Shown here: piece by piece, positions 44,750 through 56,200 of the stretch
Layout: the number at the start of each line of letters is the position of its first letter
Numbering within the stretch: position 1 is the first letter of the stretch
From: Heterotrichella gracilis
Taxonomy: Eukaryota > Sar > Xanthophyceae > Tribonematales > Xanthonemataceae
Direction of reading: 5' to 3'
Assembly: GCA_032358255.1 (NCBI GenBank)
Contig: JAULBX010011100.1
Location: forward strand, 124,001-188,000
DNA length: 64,000 bases
Notes under the pieces: generated by a model
Told to the model about the DNA's origin: nothing
Databases searched by the model: none
Seen by the model: the letters and a program-made list of their open reading frames with translations, nothing else
Translations under genes and position numbers: made by a program

Positions 44750-47700
44750 ATGAACAGGTATTTCTTAATCCAACAGGACAGTGTGATCATGAGTGCAGTG
44801 CAATTTGCATGTGAAAAGCACTGCCTTTACAGTGTGTCCCCTAAAAGCATGCCATTTTGCAACTTATGGTATTAAATAGATGACATGGTGTTTGGAGGTG
44901 TAAATTGGGTTTGTGATGCCCCATATAAATTACCTCGGACATAGGGCCAACCAAGATAATTGCCCTAAATGATTCTGCACCCCTTAGCAGCCATTCTTTC
45001 AATGCAGGATATTCCATCGCAAACACAAGCAGCACCTCCACAGCAAGAAGGGCACTGAGACGCACCTCACAGAGCCCGTGCCCCTCATCAACCCGGAGGA
45101 CGATGTAGACCCAGACTACGCATCAGCTGGTTCTTCAGAGGAGGAAACTCAGCTGCCTGTGCAGGCAAACCCATCTGAAGCGCCACTGGAGACCGAAAAC
45201 ACCGAGCCCTACACGCCTGACAGGGTGGATGAGGGCACTCTTGCTACACAGCGCCGCCAGGCAGATCCCATCCAGCAAGGCGCCCAGCAGGGGCAGCAGC
45301 CTGGCGCAGAGAAAGCAGCTGAAATAGAGACCAGCATGTTGAGTACTGGCCCAGATGCAGGTCTGCGGGTGGCAGCCAACGCACCCAGCAGAGGTGCGGC
45401 AGTGGGGCAGTGGGGCAGTGCCATTGTTTATTGGCTGATGAGTGTGCCACAGGGTGTCTAACATTCAATAAAGCAAAAATATGTGCAAATAATAGAACAA
45501 GAAGGGCTGCACAACTGAATCCTGTAAAATCTTGTAGAACTAAGTCGTTGCTAAATTGCTCAGTACAATAAGGAACAATGGGTACGCTAATTGGTTTGGA
45601 AGACTTTGTAAATGGTTGCTGTATGTGGCTGTTACAGTATTTATACCCATGATGGATTCGTATGTGCAGGCTGTGCAGGCGAGGCTTTGGCAGATGAGGA
45701 AGATAGCGTCAACCAGTTGGTGCATGCCATGCGTGACTGCGGGGTGGCCTTCATTGCATCCAGCATACTCAATCTCATGGTGTCGCTGTCAGAGGTGTGC
45801 TGTGATAAACCATCATAGTCAGTACCCGCGTATTTTTGCTTTGCTGACAATATTGCTGAGAGCATATTAAATGGGTGCACAAGATTGTCTCTTGTCCAAC
45901 CATCGCCATGCCCCACGGTTCCAACCAGTCAGCACCTTACTGTTCACCCCTATACTTGCAACCAGTGGGGGTCAATTTTTTTGTTGAGATGTGTCAGATC
46001 TGTCGACAGCAGTCATGTAGAAATAACATGTTAGACAGTGCACTGGTGTAGCATCCTACATTAATAATTGTCTGTTGGCACCATCGCAGGCGGGCGACAA
46101 GGGATGGGGGCTACTCACCATAGGAAAGACCTTTGTGCAAGCGCTGAGTCAGGGCAACTACGCGCACGGTCTTGAAGGAGTGATAGTGGGGGGATTGCTG
46201 GCATTGGCATCGCGCAGTTTCAGGCATGTGGCCCTTGCACCCGCAGGTGCAAAGCCAATGTATGCGTTTCAGGTGAGCAACATGCATTGCGGCAGTCTTC
46301 ATTAGCCGTTGCCATGCTGATATGCGCTGACCCAAATTGCCCCAATGTCTGATTCGGACAACATTAAATCCCCTGATTTGCACACAAAACAAGTGACAGC
46401 TGCAAGTAAAATATTTTGCAGAAATGTCCACTGTGGCTGATATCTGGGTCTGGATAAGAATCCATTCTCCCAGGGTGCATTTTCACAATTGTAGGAACAG
46501 AGTGCTGGATAAAAGTGAATGTGGGGCAGGGGGGAATTTCATTACTCCAAACACTTGCACCTGGTTGAAACCCTCAGTGGCATCCCTGTTACTGCACCGT
46601 GCACTGGCAAAGGTGCGTGTTATTGGACTATGCCGTGCAGGCAACCCCAATCTACCGTAATTGCTTTGTGCAGGGACTGCATCGCCTCTCCCTCATCCTC
46701 CAGCAAGTGGCCATTGCTGTGTTTACCACAGCCGCGATTCAGATGCTGTACGCAGCTGCCATGTGGCCGCCAGTTGTCAACTTTGCAGCAGTGCTGTTCA
46801 CGGCAGCAGCTTTGGTGCGCTTTGCCGCCATGTGGCACGTGGCTAGGCACTCTGGCAAGAACAGGTGGGTTACCCTGTACCGTACGGTCATCATTTGGAC
46901 TCATCTACCTGCTGCGGTTTAAGTTGTTAACAAGAGTTACATACATACATTATATGTGAACAGCTGTTGTATAAAGCCAGTGTCAGCCTGGCATAAGCAA
47001 CGCAACAAAGCTCTGGCCTGGCAGATTTCAACCAATTTGCTGATATAATTCAATGTCACATATGTCATGTTCTGTTGGTAAGACAAATTTACGTTGCCCA
47101 TGTGGTCTACCCAGTCTACGTCTTTAGCCATAGCCACCATGTCAACTCCCGTTCCTGGAATTGTGCAGCGTGGGTGGCATGGTTGCCTCAGCGGTGCAGC
47201 ATGCTGAGCCTGCTGGAGCCATCAGCATGCACATGATCATATGGGACCGCATCGCCTTCAAGCTGGGGGGTGGGGTGCTGTCCGAGGGTGTGGAGCTGAT
47301 GCCTAGCCGTGGCCAAAGCGAGGAGGCAAGTGAGAGGAGCGAGGGGAGGCAGGTGAGTTTTTGTTCAGGGGGATGAAATTGTCCATATATGTTGTCCAGG
47401 GGGGTATACAGTTGATGAACCAAAGGCGCTGGCGCGGCACAGAAACGAGGTGCACAACCATAAGCACGTGCTTGCATGTGAAGCAGCGAGGTGCACACAA
47501 CATGGTATCATGGCAATGGCATCATGCCCTTCGCATTTGAAAGAGCAACAGGCATTGCGCATTTGTAACCGTGCTACGTCTGCCATACAGTCCCCACACC
47601 ACAGTCTATCACAGAAAAACCACGAGTATTCTGTTGTCAACCCTTGTGCTGTTGGCATGCAGAGGCAGGGCGCAAGCAGCACAGCGGCCAGCCAGCTGTC

Positions 47701-48670
47701 CAACCTTGAGCAGGCAATTGTGCGCAGCTGCAATGAGGCGCTGCTGGCCTGCTGGGCAGCTTTCACCCTTGGGGCATTCGCCACGCTGCTGCATGGTAAG
47801 TGCTGGGTACCATGTTTGGGTACACTGCAGTGCCAGTTCTGAACAATGGTGTGCCATGAAGCATGCAGTTTACTTATGGAGGGTTTGTCATGAACAACTT
47901 TTGTGTACTTTTCAGCAAATGCGCCTGTTCAGGGACACATTGCAAAGTTCACTTACTTTCCCAGAGCGTTAATGTTGTGCTCTATTATATTAATTGAATT
48001 TGCATGTTTACTTGTGTTGCCTGTGCTTGCAGCGGTGGCCCAGCTGGGCAGCGGTACCCTCACCTCAGGCCTGGGCAGCCTGTGGACATGCGGCAGCAAG
48101 GCAGCCATGGCCATCAACGCATTCATTGCTCTGGATGCTCTCTCAGCGCTGCAGGGGTCAATGCCAGAGGGGGGAGTGGGGCGCGCACTGGCCGATGGTA
48201 GGTGGTTGTGGTGGGAGAGGGGGTTTGCTTCTGAGAAATTGCTGAGTTTTGTGCATTCGAAAAGCATACAATACCTTGACGTAGATAATATCCACAAAAT
48301 GGTTAAAATGACTATGCATTACTGCTTGGTGCTGCTCAACGATTGCTACCTCCCCACGCCATCACTGACAGTGCTCAACTCCGTTTATTCACAAAACTTG
48401 CAAGTTGCTCCTCTGGCTGCGGAAGGGACATGTGCATTGCTGTAACCCACATTATATCCCCATTTTGCAGGCCTGGGTGAGCATGGCCTGCGCACAGTAT
48501 TCGCCAAGCTGGGCAACCTGGTGTGGGGCGCTGCTCTGGGGCGGGTGGTGTTCAGCGGCATGCCGCTCCTGCTCAAGGGGGTGGTGGGGGTGGGGGTCCC
48601 CCTGGCGCTGGCCAGGGTGTCGCACATGGTGGTGCAGGAGCCCGCCAGGATGGTTAAGAAGCTGGCCTAG
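44750..48670 (+). CDS. Multi-helix membrane protein, function unknown
   Basis: Eight well-joined exons (45008-45393, 45670-45794, 46090-46272, 46674-46864, 47169-47352, 47663-47795, 48033-48197, 48471-48670) form one frame. A tiny first exon at 44750-44757 (ATGAACAG/GT) fits the phase and would complete a 524-residue protein; this start is tentative. The N-terminus is basic, then acidic and disordered (EETQLPVQANPSEAPLETEN). From about residue 140 several hydrophobic segments appear: GVAFIASSILNLMV, LEGVIVGGLLALA, VAIAVFTTAAIQMLYAAA, FAAVLFTAAALVRFAAMW, LLACWAAFTLGAFATLL, AAMAINAFIALDAL and VVGVGVPLALARV. I do not recognise the family. The exon pattern and high Ala/Gly/Leu content suggest an organellar or endomembrane protein. 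Confidence 0.65.
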
Positions 48671-50214
48671 GAGAGGGGGAGGCGCATTGGTGTCCAACAC
48701 TCTCTTAGCAAGAAACAGTCAGATACGCAGTTAGTCCTACATGCATTGCGCCAACCAGCCCTGTCCTGGCACCGCACGGACATACAGGGTATCCTGAGGT
48801 GAATTTTTTTAAGTGGCAGCCCGTGTTGCTCAGCCTGATTGAGTGTGCAAACTGTTGCAGCATACCTGGCAGTCCAAGTTAGCATGATGTAAGAACATTG
48901 CTGCAAACAAATGCTGGGATGCCAGCTTAAGACACTGCAGCATGCTTGTTGAGGACAAGTTTCGGCTTGCCTTGTGGCACCACGTTTGAAATTCAAACCA
49001 AGTTGGCGCCTCAGCAATTTTAAAGGAGTGTTGGCCAGCAGAATCACCTGTTGTGTGGTGGTACTTGGACAATCACCTTCTTATTTTTCACGGCCCAGGC
49101 TAGTTTAACTCAGTCACTGGCAGTGGGTGCACCTCACATTGAAGGTACACATAAAAGTGAGCCATCGTAACACATGACTTGTTGTAGACGTTTTGCGATT
49201 CTGTACCACTTCTCACTCTGGTGACCTTTTCTTAAGAAAACTTGAGAAGAATATTGGTCTAGACAGTACTAACGTCAGTGTTTATCAGGATTCACACCTG
49301 GGTCAATTGAATTCTGTTATCTGCGAGAATGATTTACAAGCTCATTCATACTCAGGTATTAGTGTAGTACTATCAGTGCATTCTATTCACCCGGACATTC
49401 TGTGTACAAAAAAAGACTGTAACATTTACTAGAGATGCAATACGCCAAGTTCTTCGAATGAATCAATACTGGTTGTGCTACCATGGATATCCATGAGGCG
49501 CAGACTCTGAGCACTATGCATTGATGCAGTGATACTACAATTTTAGGTTCAAATAAATGCTGCAGCGCTAATAATTCAGGACATCGTTGCCATTGAACTT
49601 TATGCCCACGGCTGCATTGACTGCTGCTCACCACATTTTCAATGTCAGTTTTGCTGTAAATGGCGTGCAGGATCGTTGGATTGATTTTGCACTGCCTCTG
49701 CTAGCAAAATAAGCAAGCAAATAGTACATTATACCACTAAATTATTCCCCCATAACAACAAATCGTTCATGCCCAAACCCCGAAACTCCTCTTGAAATAC
49801 GGGAACCCAATACCCAATTGCATAAATCCTATCTCTAGCAATGCACAATTGTGGCACATCCACACATACCCACACATCCAGCCACTTCATTGTTCCCCAG
49901 ATCTAATCGACCATGTACCCCCCAAGCCCCACCTTCACTCGGCATCGTCCCCGCTAAGTGCTGCCGCCCGTGCTGTGCAACCAAATCGGACACAATTGCA
50001 GCCAAATAAGCAAATTTGCTGTCATTGTTGCAATACATGACGACGAGGTGCGTGCTGCCCCCACCCTTGCCAGGCGCAAAACCCTCCACAGAAAGGCGGG
50101 CATTGCAGCACAACGAGGCGCCTCACCCTGGCACCACGGGTGTACGATTTACCACAACAGGCTGCCCCCACTACCCGGCCCCAAACCCCAAACCCTAAAC
50201 TCGCCGCGCCACCC
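48671..50214. other. Convergent intergenic region
   Basis: This lies between the membrane-protein gene (+) and the isoamylase gene (-). The central part (about 49050-49780) is clearly AT-richer than the rest and holds only short frames, so it may be an old insertion, but I see no terminal repeats. A CCCCAAACCCTAAAC telomere-like stretch lies at about 50183-50200, just past the isoamylase stop. Confidence 0.4.
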
Positions 50215-53200
50215 TCACTTCGCCACAAACATGACGGATGAGAAGGGCTGCACTCCGTAGCGGGCCCCCAGCTTGCTGGGCGCATCTGGCGCAATGTCCT
50301 TGGGTGCCGCCAGGTTGGTGTCCACCACCCTGTGCCAGGCCTTGCCCGAGGGGGGCGAGGGCAGGGGGGCGTCGATCATGAAGCTATGGGAGTTGAGGGC
50401 GATGTACAGGCTGCCGCCGCCCTGGCCCCTGCCGCAACAAAAGGGGGTGTGACACAGGGTTATCGGCAAGGGTAAAACCCCAGCTAAGGGTTTCAGGAAC
50501 TCCAAAAATGTACATGGCTGCCGCCGCCCGGCCCCTACCGCAAGAGGGGTGTAACACAGGTTATCCAAAAGAGTAAAAACCCAGGTAAGGGTTTCAGTAA
50601 CCCTCAAATGTACAGGATGCTGCCATCCGGGGCCAGGGGGTTATAAGACGGGGGTCAGCCCCAGTGGTTTAGGGTGTATGGGACGGCCACGAACGCAAAC
50701 CCTAAACCCTCATCCCCACGCACCTGTCGTGGTATGTGAAGGCCAGGAACATAACCCTAAACTCTAAGCCCTACCAGTATGCGCAGGCCAGGAACGTAAA
50801 CCCTAAACCCTCATCCCCACGCACCTGTCGTGGTATGTGAAAGCCAGGAACCTGCTCTCCAGGTTGTCCCACTGGTCCTCGTGCCATGTGATGTCCTGGG
50901 GAGACAGGAACTCCTCCCTCCCCAGCAGGGGGTGGGAGCGCCGGAACTTGATCAGCAGGCTGCGCAGGGAGTAGGATACAGGCATTAGTAGGGTTTAGGG
51001 TAAATGGGTTGGTAGGGTTTGGGGTTTTGAGGCGCGGCGGAACTTGATCAGCAGGCTGTGCAGGGAATAGGATACAGGCATTAGTAGGGTTTAGGGTAAA
51101 TGGGTTGGTAGGGTTTAGGGTTTTGAGGCGCGGCGGGGCTTGATCAGCAGGCTGCGCAGGAGTAGGATATAGGCATTAGTGTGGTTTAGGGTAAATAGGT
51201 TGGTAGGGTTTAGGGTTTTGAGGCGCGGCGGGGCTTGATCAGCAGGCTGCGCACAAGAAATGGGCAGACTGTGCACAACGGGGATTGAAAGCATGTATGT
51301 TATTACTAAAACCGACACAAGAATAGGGTGCACTATTACCCAAAACCATTTGAGGGGCAATGGGGAATTCTTGCCATTCCAGCATAAGGCGCATGCGCGC
51401 GTTACATCGCCGATGGGCGTTGATGTTTTCAGCATCACCCCAATACCGTCCCACCCGTCCACGCCATCCCCACATGTGACACTGTTGCCATGTTTGACAC
51501 AATCCCCACAGGTCCCATCCCATCTTTACGCGCCAGCTGGGGATGCACAGCGCAGCCCAGCGCCATTACCTGAAGAAGCGGAAGAGGTCGTCCTTCCGCC
51601 CGCCCAGCGCATCCCAATCGAAGCTGGTCCACTTTGCGTCGTGGCCGTACCAATTGTTGTTGCCGTTGCGCGTGGCGGCGTACTCGTCACCTGCGCCACA
51701 AGACAAAGCACACCGTTGATGTTAAACATCTCCACGTACAAATTTGCACTGCGTGGGACCTGGGTGGGTGTTGGCGGCGTGCACATCACGTATGCCATAA
51801 CCACTGCAAGGGCACTGCACACCGCCACCAGCCACTTCCCAGCCCCCACCTGCTAGCACCATGGGCGTCCCTCGGACACCATCAGCAGCAGCATGGTGTT
51901 CTTCATCTGGCGGTACCACATCTTACACATGCACGCTCCCACTTTCATCCCACCCCATCCCCACCGCCAGCATCACCCACAAGCAATGCAACACCCCCTC
52001 CCCCTCCGCTCCCCTCCCACTTTCCATCACCAACCTGCCAGCACCATGGGCGTCCCCTGGGACACCATCAGCACCAGCATGAAGTTCTTCATCTGGCGGT
52101 ACCGCATGCCCTTCACGCTCCCATCCCCCGTCTCGCCCTCCACCCCGCAGTTCCACGAGAAGTTATCATTACACCCATCCTTGTTGCCCTCCCCGTTTGC
52201 GAAGTTGCGTTTCTCGTTGTAGGACACAAGGTCATAGAGGGTGAAGCCATCGTGCGCCACGATGAAGTTGATGCTGTGGTAGGGCTTGCGGTTGTTGGTG
52301 TGGTAGAGGTCTGCGGAGCCGGCCAGGCGGGTGGCCAGCGCAGGCTTCATGCCTGCATCCCCCTTGATGAAGCGCCTGGGGTACAAGGGAGGAGGAATGT
52401 GAGTGGGATGAGATGAATCCTCTCAGATGGGGTATTGGGGAAGCAGGAGGGTTACGCGAAATGGTGCACGGTATTGTAACATGGAGCCAGACCATTGGCA
52501 GCAAAGCTGCATGCAGGTGGCAGCTGCGGCCATGGCATGGAAAGCGGGAGGCATTGGAGCAGATACGCCCCCACTCCCCTCCTACCATCCCACCCTCCTC
52601 ATGCCTTACTCTGAGTACTTTTCGCTCGACTGCACCTACACAACCCACTTGGAAAATGACCCAAATTCACCACCCACCTGACGTCATCCCTGTACTTCCC
52701 GTTCCACTCCGCCCACACATCCCAGTTGGGGAAGGTCCCCACTTGATACGCGCCGCAGTCCCAGGGCTCCGCAATCAGCTTGGTCTTACTCAGCACAGGG
52801 TCCTTGGCTATGGCTGCGATGAGTGGGGGCCGGGCCAGCATGTTGCCGCGGGGATCCCGGCACAGGGAGGTCGCCAGGTCGAACCTGAAGCCATCCACGT
52901 GGTACTCCTCCACCCAGCTGCAGGAGGGGTGGGTGAGGGTGGTGAGAAGGGTTGGGATTCAAAAAGGCCTTATCATGTGTGTAAATAGCTGGCGCGGGTG
53001 GGGGGGCTGCGGCGGGGGCACGCTGGCGGGCGTGCAGGTTGATATCAACTGCAGAGCGGGCACAGTAAGGTTGCCAGGTCAAACCTGAAGCCGTCCACGT
53101 GGTACTCCTCCAGCTGCAGGAAGGGCGGGGAGTGGTGGTGAGTGGAGGGTGGGAGGGGAGTGGGACTAAAAAAGCCCTTCCATGTCTGTATATATTTGTC

Positions 53201-56200
53201 AGACTAAATTTAGTAGAATTTACAAACATTTTAAAACAAAACAATGATTCCACGTACTGCTTGAGCGAGTCCACGATGAGCTGCAGGACCACCGGGTGGT
53301 TGCCGCTGACTGTGTTGCCGCAGCCGCTGTAGTTGAGCAGCTTGACGTATGCTGCGGGGTCCATCTGGTAGTAGACCGAGGAGTCGATGCCGCGGAAGGA
53401 CAGCATGTAGGGATCGTCATCGGCGCCTGGGGACCAGTAAATGATAAGCGGGGTTGCGCAGGGTTACTGAGGATGTGTGTCGAGTTCTGAGTGGGGTCAT
53501 GTATGGCTCATGATTCACAATATGAGTGGGGTGATGGATGACCAGGGTCCATGTGGTAGCAGACCAAGGAGTCGATGCCGCGGAAGGACAGCATGTAGGA
53601 ATTTTCATCGACGCCTGGATGGAGGAGTGTGGACCGTGATCAGGGTTTGATCAGTACTGGATGAGAGAAGGTCCCGATTGCCATAGGCGCCTGTGGAAGG
53701 CATGATGCACATGCGCCGGGTGATGCTGGTTGTGGTTTGGTGTTCAATGCACTCACGCACCGCCTGCAGCCTAGCTCCCCCCCCCCCCCCCCCCGCACAC
53801 CACAGACCTTTCACCATGTGGGCCTACACCACACCCAACCTTGATCCCAACCCATCAGCACCCAGGCCATCCCTACCGCATGCATAAGTCCCAGCCCCAG
53901 GAATCCAAATCAGCTCATGGGCGCTCTGAAGCTACGTATGACATGCACATGGCCCATTATCGCATGCACCACTGTCTGCGCCCCCCCACCCACATCCACG
54001 CACCTTCCACAGTGTGGTTGTACACCACATCCAGGATCACCTCGATCCCCTTCCCATGCAGCGCGCGCACCATCTCCTTGAACTCCCTCCCCGCGTTCAC
54101 CGGACCCAGCCCCCCTGACCCGAAGCGGCTCATGGGCGCCATGAAACTGAGGTGCGAGTATCCCCACACGTTGACCATGTGATCCCGGGGATTGGGCAGG
54201 CGCTGGAACTCGAGCTCGTCGTACTCAAACACAGGCAGGAGCTCAATGGCGGTGATGCCAAGCTCTGCAAGGTGGTCAACCTGTGGCAGGGCAGGGTTTC
54301 ATGCGATGAACATGGGTGCTCTAATTACTGGATGATACAACCAGTTGCCAAAAACTAGGGCAGAAATGCTAAAATATAGATTCGGCAGGCCCTGGATCCC
54401 GAGCTCGTTGTATTTAAAGACAGGCAGGAGCTCAATGGTGGTGATGCCAAGCTCAGCCAGGTGGTCAACCTGTGCATGGGTGATATGCCTGTGAACCACT
54501 GATTTGCTAGCGCCGGAATGACGTCAATCGTGAGTTTTCTTATGGCACAGCATGTTGCAGGGTTTAGGGTTTGGGGCGGTTTTGAGGAGCTCGATGGCGA
54601 TGATGCCCAGCTCTGCCAGGTGCACCTGTGGCAGCATTAGCATTAGCCTCTGCATGCAGGCATCCCTTTGCGCAATGCTGTTGTGCATGGTTCATGCATT
54701 TCAGTCACAATGTGTGCAATGCCCTTTGCCTGGAGATACCCTACTGGGATGCATGTGCTATTGAATAGGGCTACAACTGGGTTTGGGGTAGAGCGTTATG
54801 GCGCCAGATTCAGCTGGACAAACCATGTGCATGTAAGAATTGCAATGGGAATGGCGTCTCACCTTTTCGGCGATGCCCTTGAACGTCCCCTGTGCGCCTG
54901 GCGACACCCCACTGGATGCATCCGCTGTGAAGGAGCGCACCGGGCACTCGTACACGATCAGGTCCTTGAAGGCCACGTTGGGGCGCTTGTAGTCCGCCCC
55001 CCAGTCAAAGGGCTCAGACTCAAAGTCAAAGGTGCCGCGGAACACGCTGCCCACCTGCGGGGTGAGCGGGTGGGCGGTTAGGATAGATTGGCGGTTAGGG
55101 TAATTTGGTGGTTAGGGTAGTTTGGCGGTTGGTGGGCCTCGCACTGCATTGCCTTGGCCTTGGCCATGCGCGTCTGAGCTGCAGTGGAAAGGTGTAAGCA
55201 GTGCCAGGACAGGGCTGAGAGGTGCCATGCAGGCTGCTGGTCTGGCTGTATTGCTGAAATGCATGTAGCCAATCAACAGTCTGTTGCCTGGCAGAGGTGG
55301 TGGTGCAACCCGAGACAAGCCCCACCTTTGGTACGAAGGCCTCAAAGCTGTCCCTGACGCCAAACGTCCTCCGCCCCGCCACAAAGGGCGCGTAGGGGTC
55401 CAAGAGCACGGTCTTGGGGTCCCACCTGTGCAGCGTTTCCCACCCCCCCTTCCCCGACACTTTGTATCCATACAGCACCCCAGACAAGGGCAAGGCAGCC
55501 AGCGCCACATGCCAGTTGTTGCCCGAACGCGTGCAGGGGAACTCCCCCAATGGGTTGTTGTCCCCGTCGAAAACGCAAAGCTTGACTTCTGTAGCATTTT
55601 CTGAAAACAAGCTGAAGTTGACCCCGTCCCTGTCAGGCAGGGCGCTGGGTCCCAGGGGACTGGCACTGCCTACAGCAGGACGATTAGGAGAGGTCAGAGG
55701 TTGTGTGTCGCTTGGCAGGGCAAAGATGCAAAGACCTGGTGTTAAGGCACCAAGCAACCGTTTTGGTGAGTGCCTGTGGGATGGACGTGTGGCTTCCCAG
55801 ATCTTGGCTGCTAGCACATATGCATGCATGATGGCGGGTAGCAGCCCACTCACCCGGAGATGATCTGAGCGTGGGTTCGGAGACGTCCTGTACTTCTGGT
55901 TGGGAAAGAGTCTCTTGACTAGCCCGGCCAACAAGCCTCCCTGTCTCGTGTCGCAGCTTCTTCACGGCCCGTGTGGGAAGTGCCCTCCCCTACATTCGGT
56001 AACCATGCTCAGAAAAAAACGCCATGATCAGACACTGCAAGACCAATTGCAGCAGCAACAGCTACGCATAATGAAATAATATAACTGGGCGGTCGTTTGC
56101 ATTTCTCGACCAAGCCCAGACCGTGCAAGGCACCATTTGGTGGCATGTTCACCTTTTGGATTGGGCCCTGTGCGATGGCCCGTGGGACATGGCTAGACGA

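Noticed and set aside
49193-49432. 79-codon plus-strand frame in the AT-rich island
   Set aside because: No similarity to a known domain or transposon protein; length is expected by chance in AT-rich DNA with start-codon freedom.
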